A stretch of DNA of 64,000 nt from Bradyrhizobium sp. RD5-C2. GTDB lineage: Bacteria > Pseudomonadota > Alphaproteobacteria > Rhizobiales > Xanthobacteraceae. A model generated the notes under the pieces. It was not told the origin of the DNA. It was given only the letters and a program-made list of their open reading frames with translations, and did no database searches. The translations under genes and the position numbers were made by a program. Each line of letters begins with the position of its first letter. The stretch's first letter is position 1. The DNA lies in NCBI RefSeq assembly GCF_019972155.1, contig NZ_BOVL01000010.1, positions 277,985 through 341,984 of the forward strand. The letters are read 5' to 3'. Shown piece after piece: positions 42,416 to 51,562 of this stretch.

Positions 42416-43197
42416 CGGTGCATTTCATCGGCGCGGGGCCGGGTGCTGCCGACCTTCTGACCTTGCGCGGCCGCGATCTCATCGCCGCTTGCCCGGTCTG
42501 TCTCTACGCAGGGTCGTTGGTCCCCGAGGGCGTGCTGGCGCATTGCCCGAAGGATGCGCGCATCGTCAACACGGCGCCGCTGTCGCTCGACGACATCGTC
42601 GCCGAGATCGCTGCGGCGCATGCCGAAGGCAAGGACGTCGCGCGGCTGCATTCGGGCGATCTCTCGATTTGGTCGGCGATGGGCGAGCAGCTGCGCCGGT
42701 TGCGCGCGTTGCAGATTCCCTATTCGGTCACGCCCGGCGTGCCGGCCTTCTCGGCGGCCGCGGCCGCACTGGAGGCCGAACTGACGCTGCCCGGTCTTGC
42801 GCAATCGGTGGTGCTGACGCGCACGCCGGGCAGGGCGAGCGCGATGCCTGACGGCGAGACGCTCGCAGCCTTTGCCGCGACCGGCGCGGTGCTGGCGATC
42901 CATCTGTCGATCCATCTGCTCGACAAGGTCGTCGCCGAGCTCACGCCGCACTATGGCGCGGATTGCCCGGTGGCGATCGTCTGGCGCGCGAGTTGGCCGG
43001 AGCAGCGCATCGTGCGCGCCACGCTCGCAACGCTTGATGCCGCGGTCGGCCCGGAGCTCGAACGGACGGCGCTTATCCTGGTCGGCAAGACGCTCGGCGC
43101 CGGCGAATTCGCCGAGAGCCGTCTCTATGCGGCCGACTACGACCGCCGCTACCGGCCGGTCGGCGCCGAGCCACGCTTTCCGGAACCATCGCGATGA
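42412..43197 (+). CDS. cobM: Precorrin-4 C11-methyltransferase CobM
   Basis: 261 residues. [60 protein letters not shown] and [20 protein letters not shown] are CobM/CbiF motifs. It methylates C11 of precorrin-4. Overlaps cobE and cobB by four bases each. Confidence 0.95.
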   Translation: MTVHFIGAGPGAADLLTLRGRDLIAACPVCLYAGSLVPEGVLAHCPKDARIVNTAPLSLDDIVAEIAAAHAEGKDVARLHSGDLSIWSAMGEQLRRLRALQIPYSVTPGVPAFSAAAAALEAELTLPGLAQSVVLTRTPGRASAMPDGETLAAFAATGAVLAIHLSIHLLDKVVAELTPHYGADCPVAIVWRASWPEQRIVRATLATLDAAVGPELERTALILVGKTLGAGEFAESRLYAADYDRRYRPVGAEPRFPEPSR

Positions 43198-44504
43198 CCG
43201 CGGGGCTCGTGATCTCGGCGCCGGCATCGGGTGTCGGCAAGACGACGCTGACCCTGGCGCTGGCGCGCGCCTATCGCAATCGCGGGCTGAGCGTACAATG
43301 CCTCAAGAGCGGGCCGGATTATATCGATCCGGCCTTTCATGCGGTCGCGACGGGACGCGCATCCGTCAACATCGACAGCTGGGCGATGGCATCAGATGCG
43401 ATCGCGCATCTGGCAGGCCGCGGCGCGGACGCGGATCTCGTGCTGGCCGAAGGCTCGATGGGATTGTTCGACGGGGTCGCGACGCGCGGCGTCTCGGGTA
43501 CCGGCGCCACCGCCGATATTGCCGAGATGATGGGATGGCCGGTGCTGCTGGTGATCGATCCCTCCGGCCAAGCACAGACCGCGGCGGCGGTTGCAGCGGG
43601 ATTGCGTGATTTTCGCGCCGGCGTGCAGCTCGCGGGTGTCGTGCTTAACCGTGTCGCCAGTCCGCGGCACGAAGCGTTGGTGCGCAGTGCCATGGCGGGT
43701 GCGGGCATTCCGGTGCTGGGTGCGCTTCCCCGCCACGCCGAGATCGCGTTGCCGAAGCGGCATCTCGGCCTGGTGCAGGCCGAAGAGCAGGTTCAGATCG
43801 ACGGTCTGATCGACGAGGCCGCACGCTTCGTCGCCGAGCATGTCGATCTCGACGCCGTGTTGCAATCGGCGCGCGCCTGGTCGCCGCAATCAGCCGCGCA
43901 GGGCCTCAAGATCACGCCGCCCGGCCAGCGGATTGCGCTCGCGCGCGATGCCGCATTCTCCTTCGTCTATCCGCACATGCTGGAGGCCTGGCGCGCGGCC
44001 GGCGCCGAGATCGTGACGTTCTCGCCGCTCGCCGACGAAGGCCCCGATGCGGACGCCGATGTGTGCTGGCTGCCCGGTGGTTACCCTGAGCTGCATGCCG
44101 GCCGGCTTGCTTCCAACACGCGGTTTCTTGGGCAATTGCGCGCTTTCGCGGAGACGAGGCCGGTGCACGGCGAGTGCGGCGGCTACATGGTGCTGGGCAC
44201 CGCGTTGACCGATGCCGAAGGCACACGCCACCCGATGGCGGGCTTACTCGGCCTCGAGACCAGCTATGCCAAGCGCCGCATGCACCTCGGCTACCGGCTC
44301 GCCGAGCTTGCCGCGGCGATGCCCGGGCACGGTCCGGGCTCTCGTCTGCGCGGTCACGAATTTCACTATTCGACGATCATCGCGCAGCCGGACACGCCGC
44401 TCGCGGTGGTGCGCGATGCGACCGGCGCGATCGTGGCCGAAACCGGATCGCGGCGCGGTAACGCCACGGGTACATTCTTCCATCTGATTGCGGAGGATCG
44501 ATGA
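43194..44504 (+). CDS. cobB: Hydrogenobyrinic/cobyrinic acid a,c-diamide synthase CobB
   Basis: 436 residues. P-loop-like [63 protein letters not shown], and the glutaminase nucleophile in [10 protein letters not shown]. It amidates the a and c side chains with glutamine and ATP; in the aerobic route this precedes cobalt insertion. Overlaps its neighbours by four bases. Confidence 0.95.
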   Translation: MTAGLVISAPASGVGKTTLTLALARAYRNRGLSVQCLKSGPDYIDPAFHAVATGRASVNIDSWAMASDAIAHLAGRGADADLVLAEGSMGLFDGVATRGVSGTGATADIAEMMGWPVLLVIDPSGQAQTAAAVAAGLRDFRAGVQLAGVVLNRVASPRHEALVRSAMAGAGIPVLGALPRHAEIALPKRHLGLVQAEEQVQIDGLIDEAARFVAEHVDLDAVLQSARAWSPQSAAQGLKITPPGQRIALARDAAFSFVYPHMLEAWRAAGAEIVTFSPLADEGPDADADVCWLPGGYPELHAGRLASNTRFLGQLRAFAETRPVHGECGGYMVLGTALTDAEGTRHPMAGLLGLETSYAKRRMHLGYRLAELAAAMPGHGPGSRLRGHEFHYSTIIAQPDTPLAVVRDATGAIVAETGSRRGNATGTFFHLIAEDR

Positions 44505-45229
44505 GCGGATTCGTTTCCTTCGTCTCGGCCGGCCCCGGCGATCCCGAGCTCCTGACCATGAAGGGAGCCGCGCGGCTGCGCGAGGCGGATGTGGTTCTCT
44601 ATGATGACCTTGCCTCGGGCGCGATCCTTGATCTCGCGCGCTCCGGCGCCAATCTCGTCGCAGTCGGCAAGCGCGCCGGCCGTCTCTCGGCGAAGCAGCA
44701 TCATGTCAGCCGGCTGCTGGTCGATTACGCGGCGGCCGGCGTGCGCGTGGTGCGGCTGAAATCCGGTGACGCCGGCATCTTCGGACGGCTCGAGGAGGAG
44801 ATCGAGGCGTTGCGCGCGGCCGGCATCGGCTACGAGATCATTCCCGGCGTGACCTCGGCCTCGGTCGCCGCGGCGCAAGCCGGCATTCCGCTGACGCGGC
44901 GGCTGACCTCGCGCCGGGTCCAGTTCGTGACCGGCGCCGATGTCACCGGCGAGTTGCCCGCGGATCTGAACTGGGCGGCGCTGGCCGATCCGGAAGCCAC
45001 CACCGTCGTCTATATGGGCCGGCGGACGTTTCCGGCCTTGGCCGCGAAGCTGATCGCGCATGGCCTTTCCCCCGAGACGCCCGCACTGCTGGCGGAGTCG
45101 CTCGGCCACGCCGACGAGCGGCTGGTCCGCACCACGATCGCGGAACTCGCCGAACGGCTCACGCTTGCCGACGCTGCCACTGCGGCTGCCGTCATCCTGT
45201 TCGGTGCGCTGGCACCGGAGCAAGGTTGA
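44501..45229 (+). CDS. cobA: Uroporphyrinogen-III C-methyltransferase CobA
   Basis: 242 residues. VSAGPGDPELLTMKGAARLR, VVLYDDLASGAILDLA, VVRLKSGDAGIFGRLEEEIE, PGVTSASVAAAQAGIPLTRR, TTVVYMGRRTFPALAAKL. It makes precorrin-2 from uroporphyrinogen III. No CysG-type oxidase domain is attached, consistent with a dedicated B12 enzyme. Confidence 0.95.
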   Translation: MSGFVSFVSAGPGDPELLTMKGAARLREADVVLYDDLASGAILDLARSGANLVAVGKRAGRLSAKQHHVSRLLVDYAAAGVRVVRLKSGDAGIFGRLEEEIEALRAAGIGYEIIPGVTSASVAAAQAGIPLTRRLTSRRVQFVTGADVTGELPADLNWAALADPEATTVVYMGRRTFPALAAKLIAHGLSPETPALLAESLGHADERLVRTTIAELAERLTLADAATAAAVILFGALAPEQG

Positions 45230-45236
45230 TACGGCG

Positions 45237-45986
45237 ATGTTGACGCTTTCCCTGATCGGTATCGGTTGCGGCGATCCGCAGCAGCTCACACTTGCTGCGA
45301 TCGCCGCGATCAATGCCGCCGACCTGGTGCTGATCCCGCGCAAGGGGACCGCGAAGTCGGATCTCGCGGACTTGCGTCGAACGATCTGCGCAGAGGCGTT
45401 GAACAACGATCGCACGCGCGTTGCCGAGTTCGACCTGCCGGTGCGTGATGCCGGAGAGGAGGACTATCGCAAGGGTGTCGACGATTGGCACGATGCGATC
45501 GCCGCAACCTGGTCACAGGAAATCGCGCGCCATCTCGGCGGCGAGGGTCGCGTCGCCCTGCTGATCTGGGGCGATCCCTCGCTCTACGATTCGAGCCTGC
45601 GGATCGCGCAACGGCTCGATCCGCCGCCGTCGATCGAGGTGATCCCGGGCATCACGTCGATCCAGGCGCTGTGCGCGGCGCATGCGCTGCCGCTCAACGA
45701 GATCGGCGAGCCGTTCCTGGTCACGACCGGCCGGCGGCTCCGCGAGGCCGGCTGGCCGCCCGGCGTCGACACAATCGTCGTGATGCTCGACGGCGGCGCG
45801 GCATTCCAGACGCTGGATCCGGAGGGCTTGAAGATCTGGTGGGGCGCCTATCTCGGTATGCCCGATCAGATCCTCATGGCGGGTGAATTGGCCGAGGTGG
45901 GCCCTCGCATCGTTGCCACGCGCCGTGATGCGCGTGAGCGGCACGGCTGGATCATGGACAGTTATGTCCTCAAGCGGCGATCGTGA
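45237..45986 (+). CDS. cobF: Precorrin-6A synthase (deacetylating) CobF
   Basis: 249 residues. LSLIGIGCGDPQQLTLAAIA, LVLIPRKGTAKSDLADLRR, LIWGDPSLYDSSLRIAQRL, VIPGITSIQALCAAHALPLN. CobF methylates C1 with loss of the acetyl group and is specific to the aerobic pathway. It is the last gene of the cob run; start at 45237, seven bases after cobA. Confidence 0.94.
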   Translation: MLTLSLIGIGCGDPQQLTLAAIAAINAADLVLIPRKGTAKSDLADLRRTICAEALNNDRTRVAEFDLPVRDAGEEDYRKGVDDWHDAIAATWSQEIARHLGGEGRVALLIWGDPSLYDSSLRIAQRLDPPPSIEVIPGITSIQALCAAHALPLNEIGEPFLVTTGRRLREAGWPPGVDTIVVMLDGGAAFQTLDPEGLKIWWGAYLGMPDQILMAGELAEVGPRIVATRRDARERHGWIMDSYVLKRRS

Positions 45987-45995
45987 TCGAGGGAT

Positions 45996-46014
45996 TGCGT
46001 CGGCAGTCGACGCA
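45996..46014 (+). terminator. Hairpin after cobF
   Basis: TGCGTCG and CGACGCA form a perfect 7-bp stem around GCAGT, ten bases after the cobF stop and just before the convergent zinc-ribbon gene. No U-tract follows, so termination efficiency is uncertain. Confidence 0.35.
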
Positions 46015-46022
46015 GCGGGGGG

Positions 46023-46217
46023 CTATCCGGTCTTCAATCCGCGAATTGAGGGTTGGATCGTCAGGCGGTAGGCCACGAGCTTGTCACCATCGAACTGCTC
46101 GAGGGTTGTCTCGCAGACCGGGCAGCGATACTCGCCCTTGCTTCCCGATCCGGATGACAGCTCAAGGCGCCGGAATCCAGCCCCGCAGCGCGGACACGTG
46201 ACGTCGTCCTTCTTCAT
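46023..46217 (-). CDS. Small zinc-ribbon protein
   Basis: 64 residues starting MKKDDVTCPRCGAGFRRLEL. Two CPxC knuckles (TCPRCGAG and YRCPVCETT) separated by about 22 residues form a zinc ribbon. The rest is short and polar. Such proteins are common in this group; no specific function is indicated by context. Confidence 0.7.
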   Translation of the reverse strand: MKKDDVTCPRCGAGFRRLELSSGSGSKGEYRCPVCETTLEQFDGDKLVAYRLTIQPSIRGLKTG

Positions 46218-46571
46218 CAACCCACCCCAGAACAACACCGGCGGTATTTTGTAACCTAGACCGCACGGCAGAACTATGGTCATGGCCGGGAGAGCGACCG
46301 ATCATTCCTGCATGGCAATGCCGACGCGATCCAGATTGAACATGCCGCACCGCCAACCCGATCCCGCACAGGAACGGACCGGCAACTGCAACGCATTCCG
46401 CAAACTCGGCAACAGCTTATGGCGTAGCGCCGAAACACGATCTGACCTTGCCTGCACCGCAACAATGGCTGCGATGTCGCGACATCAGCGGTTTCCCCGA
46501 CCCCCGATCAACGCGTGATCGCCGGCGAACGCAGGGTTCGCCGGCGATCCATCGCCATCAGCGGATGCCAC
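46218..46571. other. Gene-free spacer
   Basis: 354 bases between the zinc-ribbon gene and the DUF417 gene. It should include the promoter of the zinc-ribbon gene on the minus strand. No intact ORF, repeat or RNA signature was recognised. Confidence 0.4.
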
Positions 46572-47078
46572 CTATTGCCTGATAAGGCGAACCAGGTCCT
46601 GCCTCAGCAGGTAGAGCGAGACAGCGAGCAGAACGACGTCCTTCATCAGGAAGGGCACGTTGCCGGTCATTGCGGGGAAGCCTCCGGCGGCAACGTCCCA
46701 ACCATCCGGCATGAACGGGATGATGGTGACGGTCGCGATGAAGGTGCCGGTCGAGCCGAGGGCGCCGAGAACGCCGAGCCGCTTGTCCCTGAAACCCGCC
46801 AGCAGCAGCGAGCCGAACGTCCACTCCGAGGCGCCCAGAAAGTAGCTGGCGCCGGCATGGCCGAAGGCTGGATAGAGCCACCAGATCAGCGGCCCGTTGC
46901 TGATGAACGGGACCAGCCGTTCGAATTCGTACGGAAACCATTTCTGGTAACCGAAGAACAGGAACATGATCACCATCGCGGCGCGAACGACGTGGTAGTC
47001 GAGGTCATCCGCGAGCAGGCCTGATCTGTCGAGCGCGCGGACAAGTGGATTCTGTGTGGTGTTGGTAAGCGTGGTCAT
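46572..47078 (-). CDS. DUF417 (YkgB/RclC-like) membrane protein
   Basis: 168 residues with about four transmembrane helices. Family motifs: VVRAAMVIMFLFFGYQKWFP, EFERLVPFISNGPLIWWLYP, TIIPFMPDGWD, GNVPFLMKDVVLLAVSLYLL. E. coli RclC, a member, is induced by reactive chlorine. It follows the AhpD-like gene on the same strand after 36 bases; the RclR-like regulator upstream strengthens the comparison. Confidence 0.85.
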   Translation of the reverse strand: MTTLTNTTQNPLVRALDRSGLLADDLDYHVVRAAMVIMFLFFGYQKWFPYEFERLVPFISNGPLIWWLYPAFGHAGASYFLGASEWTFGSLLLAGFRDKRLGVLGALGSTGTFIATVTIIPFMPDGWDVAAGGFPAMTGNVPFLMKDVVLLAVSLYLLRQDLVRLIRQ

Positions 47079-47114
47079 GGTCGTGATCCCTTCGTGCGAC
47101 ATCGTTCGGTCGCT

Positions 47115-47651
47115 CTAGGCGACCGCGGGGAAGTCGATGTCGGTGTCGTTGATGCGGTTGAAGACGTTGGTGAAGACGATGGTCGCAAACGCCAGGCTGA
47201 TTTCGACCAGCTGCGCGTCGCTGTAGCCGGCGGCCTTGATCGCGGCGAAGTCCTCGGCACTGACGGTGCCGCTCGACTGTGCGAGCTTGCGGACAAAGCC
47301 GATCAACACGTCGGACTTGGCATCACCGGTCGGCGCGCCGTCGCGAATCTGCTTCAGTGCGTCTGCCTTCACACCGGCGAGCTTGGCGAGATGAGAATGC
47401 GCGGCGACACAATAGTCGCAGCCGCCGGCGGCGCTGACCACGAGCTTGATGATCTCCCGATCGCGCTTGGAAAGGCTTCCGCTGGCAAGCACCGCATCGG
47501 CCGCGAGCATCGACTTGAGGGCGGCCGGACCGTGGGCGGCGATTGCCGCGTAGGCGTTCGGCACGCTGCCGGCAGCCTTCTTGATCTGGGCGTAGATCTG
47601 GCCCGACGGGCCGGTATCGGTTTCGAGATTGGGAACTGAGAGACGCGACAT
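47115..47651 (-). CDS. AhpD-like / carboxymuconolactone decarboxylase family protein
   Basis: 178 residues, helical. The CxxC peroxidatic-type motif and following His occur in GGCDYCVAAHSHLAKLAGV, as in AhpD alkylhydroperoxidases. FVRKLAQSSGTVSAEDFAAI and AFATIVFTNVFNRINDTDID match the YciW/peroxidase-related subgroup. First gene of the minus-strand pair, divergent from the AraC-type regulator that probably controls it. Confidence 0.88.
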   Translation of the reverse strand: MSRLSVPNLETDTGPSGQIYAQIKKAAGSVPNAYAAIAAHGPAALKSMLAADAVLASGSLSKRDREIIKLVVSAAGGCDYCVAAHSHLAKLAGVKADALKQIRDGAPTGDAKSDVLIGFVRKLAQSSGTVSAEDFAAIKAAGYSDAQLVEISLAFATIVFTNVFNRINDTDIDFPAVA

Positions 47652-47731
47652 GGTGGCACTCCTTGTTTGGGGTGGTGAACGATTGCGGAGTGACAATAGG
47701 AACGAGACGTGAGACACTGAATGTTCATATT

Positions 47732-47750
47732 GCTCGATTATATGCTCAAT
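47732..47750. promoter_or_regulatory. Direct-repeat half-sites for AraC-type regulator (candidate)
   Basis: GCTCGAT (47732-47738) and GCTCAAT (47744-47750) repeat in the same orientation at 12-bp spacing in the divergent region, as expected for a two-HTH AraC protein. This supports the downstream start of the regulator at 47781, leaving the sites noncoding. Confidence 0.4.
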
Positions 47751-47780
47751 CGTCTCATGCTCTGCTTCGGGGGATTGGCC

Positions 47781-48767
47781 ATGGATTGGCTCAGCCGGCT
47801 ATTCGAGATGATGCCGGTGCGCGGGCGGCTCGACCTTCGTTGCAGCTACAGCGTGCCCTGGCGCATCGACCAGGGGCCGGGCGCGACCAACGAGATCCCC
47901 TATCATGCGGTGCTCGCCGGCTCGGCGATCCTTGACGATCCCGCTGGCGGCCGGCCGTTGCTGCTGAAGACCGGCGACATTCTTCTGCTGCCCGGCAACC
48001 CCCGGCACGTGATGCATGACGGCAGCGGCGCGACACCGCTGCCGGCGCGCAACCGGGCGGCGCAGAATTTCACGATCAGCGAAAACCTGGGTTCGGACGA
48101 GCGGCTTGATCTGCTGTGCGGACACTTCGCGATTGCACCTCCGCACGACCGTCTGTTGCGCACTTATCTTCCGCCGCGTCTTGTCGTGCATGCCGGCTCG
48201 CGTATGGGAAAGGGTACGGCCGCACGGCTCGCTGGCCTCGTGTCCCTGATGCGCAGCGAAACGGCCGACGATCATCTGGGCGGCCGCGCCATGCTGGACG
48301 CGCTGTCCACGGCGATGTTTGCGCTTGTGCTGCGGCTTGCGAGCGAGACCGATGACAGGTCAAGCGGCCTGCTCGCACTGGTCGGCGATCCCCGACTTGC
48401 GCCGGCGGTGGCGGCCATGTTCAACCAGCCTGCGCGCGCATGGTCGCTGCCGGAGCTTGCGCGTCTCTGCAACATGTCGCGCGCCACGCTAGCGCGCCAG
48501 TTCCAGGACAAGCTTGGGCGATCGCCGAGCGATCTGCAAACCGATATCAGGATGACGCTTGCGGCGAACGAGTTGAAGAGATCATCGCTTTCGACCGGCG
48601 CCGTTGCGGAGAAGGTCGGCTACCAATCCGAGGCCGCGTTTCAGCGCGCCTTCAAGAGCCACATGGGCGTGACGCCGGCGCAGTGGCGGAAGACGCAGCC
48701 GTCCGAACCGGATGCCGTGATGGGTCTCGCCGCACCGGGTGATCCGCCAGGCGCCGCACAAGCCTGA
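47781..48767 (+). CDS. AraC-family regulator with cupin_6 domain (RclR-like)
   Basis: 328 residues. N-terminal cupin_6-type domain (DWLSRLFEMMPVRGRLDLRC, LKTGDILLLPGNPRHVMHDG, LDLLCGHF) followed by two AraC helix-turn-helices (WSLPELARLCNMSRATLARQ, GAVAEKVGYQSEAAFQRAFK). This matches RclR, whose redox-active cysteines sense hypochlorous acid; cysteines here include LRCSYS and LLCGHF. The ATG at 47781 has GGGGGA upstream; 47721 is an alternative start. Confidence 0.88.
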   Translation: MDWLSRLFEMMPVRGRLDLRCSYSVPWRIDQGPGATNEIPYHAVLAGSAILDDPAGGRPLLLKTGDILLLPGNPRHVMHDGSGATPLPARNRAAQNFTISENLGSDERLDLLCGHFAIAPPHDRLLRTYLPPRLVVHAGSRMGKGTAARLAGLVSLMRSETADDHLGGRAMLDALSTAMFALVLRLASETDDRSSGLLALVGDPRLAPAVAAMFNQPARAWSLPELARLCNMSRATLARQFQDKLGRSPSDLQTDIRMTLAANELKRSSLSTGAVAEKVGYQSEAAFQRAFKSHMGVTPAQWRKTQPSEPDAVMGLAAPGDPPGAAQA

Positions 48768-48820
48768 CCCACGTCGGGCAGCGGCCGATGGGCGATCGCC
48801 ACCGGCCGCTCTGCGCGCTG

Positions 48821-49495
48821 TCACGCCTTCACGGCAGCGGCCTGCTGGAGAACTGCGATCATGTCCTCGGGCTCGGGGCGGCGGGTATAGTCGGGGTTCA
48901 CCTCCGAGTAGAGGATCACGCCGTCCCGTCCGATGACGTAGCGGGCCGGCATCGGCAACGTCCAGCTCGGATCGTCGTTGAAGGTCGGCAGATCGTTCTT
49001 CAGCTGCTTGTAGAGCTCGACCAGATAGTCGGGCAGATGGAAGCGCAGTCCGAAGGCGTCGCCGATCTGGCCCTTCGCGTCGGACAGGATCGGGAACGAG
49101 AGCTTGTTCTGGCGCACCGACTTCCGGCTGTTCGGCGCGGTCTGCGGCGAGATCGCGATCAGCGACGCGCCATATTTGTCGAATTCCGGCTTGGCGGCCT
49201 CCAGCGCCTGCAGCTCCATGTTGCAATACGGGCACCAGACGCCGCGGTAGAAGCTGAGCACCAGCGGGCCGCGCTTCAACAAATCGGCCGAGTTGACGAT
49301 ATTGCCGTCGGGATCCCGGAGCGAGAAGGCAGGGGCGACATCGCCCGCCTTTTTGGCGCGCTGGGCGGCACCGGATGCGATCAGCTCCGCGGTGGCGCGG
49401 TGCATGATCTCGATGACGGCTGGCGGAACGTTGTACGGCGGCTTTCCGGCCTCGAAATCGGCCTTGAAAGCGTCGAGCTTGGCTTGCAGCGACAT
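48821..49495 (-). CDS. Peroxiredoxin-like AhpC/TSA family protein
   Basis: 224 residues. A helical N-terminal segment of about 60 residues precedes a thioredoxin fold: AGDVAPAFSLRDPDGNIVNS, then VLSFYRGVWCPYCNMELQAL with CPYC in the active site, and SFPILSDAKGQIGDAFGL. The VWCPYC form is typical of PRX-like redoxins that reduce hydroperoxides. It is convergent with the AraC-type regulator and part of the redox-stress neighbourhood. Confidence 0.9.
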   Translation of the reverse strand: MSLQAKLDAFKADFEAGKPPYNVPPAVIEIMHRATAELIASGAAQRAKKAGDVAPAFSLRDPDGNIVNSADLLKRGPLVLSFYRGVWCPYCNMELQALEAAKPEFDKYGASLIAISPQTAPNSRKSVRQNKLSFPILSDAKGQIGDAFGLRFHLPDYLVELYKQLKNDLPTFNDDPSWTLPMPARYVIGRDGVILYSEVNPDYTRRPEPEDMIAVLQQAAAVKA

Positions 49496-49660
49496 GGCGG
49501 TTCTCCTTGGCTTCTGCGTGGTGGACGGCAGCGCCGTCCGTTTGTTGAAATCACACACAGGAAGCTAAAGGAGATGGCCGCGCAGGGTAGCGCTACCGCT
49601 GGACTAGCGTTTATTCCTAGCTGGAATGGGGGCGAACCGCTTCAACCGGCGGATCACGCG

Positions 49661-50539
49661 TCATGCATTGAAGCTGCGCTCGAAGAAGTTCACGAATGCG
49701 CGGGCCTTGGCGGTCGCGGCGCGCCCGGTCGGAAGCACGGCCCAGAGATCGAGCGCGGGGAGGCTCCATTCCGGCAGGACCGCACGCACAGCGCCCGCTT
49801 GGAGTTCGGGGGTGAACATCCACTCCGAGGCGATCGCGAGCCCGGCATCGGCGAGCACCGCAGCCCGGACGCCTTCGGCCGCGGTGACCCGCAACCGGCT
49901 CCGCACCGTGACGGCGAGTTCCGTGCTCTCGCGCTGAAACGACCACACGCTGCCCTCGCGGAGATAAACGACGGCCTGGTGCCGGCTCAGTTCGCTCGGC
50001 GTGGCCGGCGTGCCGACGCGGTCGAAATAGGCCGGCGTACCCAGCACGAGGCGCTTGCATCTCGCGACGCGGCGCGCGGTCAGCGTCGAATCCAGCATCT
50101 TGCCCATCCGGAGCGCGACGTCGATGCCTTCCTGCACGAGATCGATCTGGCGGTCGTCGAGCACGACTTCGAGCTCCAGCTCCGGATGCTGCGCGAGAAA
50201 CTTCGGCAGCATCGGAATGAGATGGATCCGGGCGAAGGTGACGGCGGCGCAGATCCGCAATCGGCCCTTGAGGCCCGCACCCGCGCCGCGTGCCGCGATC
50301 TCGGCCTCGGCCGCCTCTTCAAGCGCGCGCCTGGCGCGCTCGAGATAGCCGAGCCCTGCTTCGGTCGGGGTGAGGCCATGGGTCGACCGCGTGAGCAGCT
50401 TGACCCCGAGAAATTCCTCGAGCTGCGCGACTGATTTCGAAACCGCCGGCTGGCCGACCCGGAGCTGTCGCGCCGCCCCGGAGAACGAGCCGGTCTCGAT
50501 CACCCGCACGAATGTCTCCATCGCCGCCAGACGATCCAT
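49661..50539 (-). CDS. LysR-family transcriptional regulator
   Basis: 292 residues. Helix-turn-helix MDRLAAMETFVRVIETGSFS, LRVGQPAVSKSVAQLEEFLG; then the effector domain (GRLRICAAVTFARIHLIPML, GIDVALRMGKMLDSTLTARR). It belongs to the large DsdC/PP00012-like LysR group. It is transcribed toward the peroxiredoxin gene and may regulate it; direct evidence is lacking. Confidence 0.9.
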   Translation of the reverse strand: MDRLAAMETFVRVIETGSFSGAARQLRVGQPAVSKSVAQLEEFLGVKLLTRSTHGLTPTEAGLGYLERARRALEEAAEAEIAARGAGAGLKGRLRICAAVTFARIHLIPMLPKFLAQHPELELEVVLDDRQIDLVQEGIDVALRMGKMLDSTLTARRVARCKRLVLGTPAYFDRVGTPATPSELSRHQAVVYLREGSVWSFQRESTELAVTVRSRLRVTAAEGVRAAVLADAGLAIASEWMFTPELQAGAVRAVLPEWSLPALDLWAVLPTGRAATAKARAFVNFFERSFNA

Positions 50540-50635
50540 GGCTATTCTCCACAGGAATGAGCGATCATCCCCATCCTCTCACGGTCCGAGGCGATTGGCC
50601 ATTTCCGGACGCGCGTCGGCAGAGGAGACGGCAGG

Positions 50636-51562
50636 CTACGACTTGCGATGCCTGGCATTGACCGCGATCGCGGCGGCGGCGGTGCGGTTCTCGACGCCGA
50701 GCTTGGCGTAGATCTGCTCGAGGTGCTTGTCGACGGTGCGCGGGCTCAAGCCCAGGATCTGCGCGATGTCGCGGTTGGTCTTGCCCTTGGAGAGCCAGGA
50801 CAGCACTTCGCCCTCGCGGGTGGTCAGGCCGAGCTCGCTGGAGAACTCGGCCGGCATGTCACCGCTGGTGTCCTTGGCCAGCCGCAGCAGGAATTCGTTG
50901 GGCCCGAGCTTGCCCATGAATTGCAGCCGAAGCTGCTCGCTGCCGGGGAATGACGCCACGGCCGCGGTCTTCGCTCCGGCCTTGCCTTTCTGAGCCTGGT
51001 CTAGCCATTGCGGCATCGGCTCCGGCAGCACGAAATTGTCGGCGGCGTCGGCGAGCGTATCCGACAGCAGTCTTTGTGCCTGCGGCGTCGCCCACAGCAG
51101 CGCGCCTGAACTGTTGACTGCGAGCAGATAGCGGCCGGAGACGTCGAGCGCGGCGCGGGCGCTCTGGGTCATCCGTGCATTGGCGAGATGGACCCGGATG
51201 CGCGCCAGCATTTCCTCGATCACGATCGGCTTCGTGACATAGTCGACGCCGCCGGCCTCCAGCCCGCGCACGATGTGCTCGGTTTCGGCCAGTCCCGTCA
51301 TGAAGATGATCGGGACGCCATCGAGCCCGGCGTCGCGCTTCAGCCGCCGGCAGGTCTCGAAGCCGTCCATGCCGGGCATCACGGCATCGAGCAGCACGAT
51401 ATCGGGGGTGATCTGGTCGACGATGCGCATCGCGGAGGCGCCGTCGAGCGCGACCATCACGGTCATGCCGGCGCCGTCGAGCGCGTCGGTCAGCAGGCGC
51501 AACGTCTCGGGCGAGTCGTCGACGACGAGCGCGACGTCGCGCTTTCGCTGTTCAATGGTCAT
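50636..51562 (-). CDS. Response regulator, receiver plus LuxR-type HTH
   Basis: 308 residues. Receiver domain at 8-125 with acidic pocket VVDDSPETLRLL, phosphoacceptor Asp in IVLLDAVMPGMDGFETC and Lys in DYVTKPI. A middle region (about 135-230) is PAS-like. The C-terminal LuxR helix-turn-helix reads LTTREGEVLSWLSKGKTNRD then GLSPRTVDKHLEQIYAKLG. It overlaps the end of the hybrid kinase gene by 11 bases, so it is the cognate output; the likely target is the divergent urt/fmd operon. Confidence 0.92.
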   Translation of the reverse strand: MTIEQRKRDVALVVDDSPETLRLLTDALDGAGMTVMVALDGASAMRIVDQITPDIVLLDAVMPGMDGFETCRRLKRDAGLDGVPIIFMTGLAETEHIVRGLEAGGVDYVTKPIVIEEMLARIRVHLANARMTQSARAALDVSGRYLLAVNSSGALLWATPQAQRLLSDTLADAADNFVLPEPMPQWLDQAQKGKAGAKTAAVASFPGSEQLRLQFMGKLGPNEFLLRLAKDTSGDMPAEFSSELGLTTREGEVLSWLSKGKTNRDIAQILGLSPRTVDKHLEQIYAKLGVENRTAAAAIAVNARHRKS

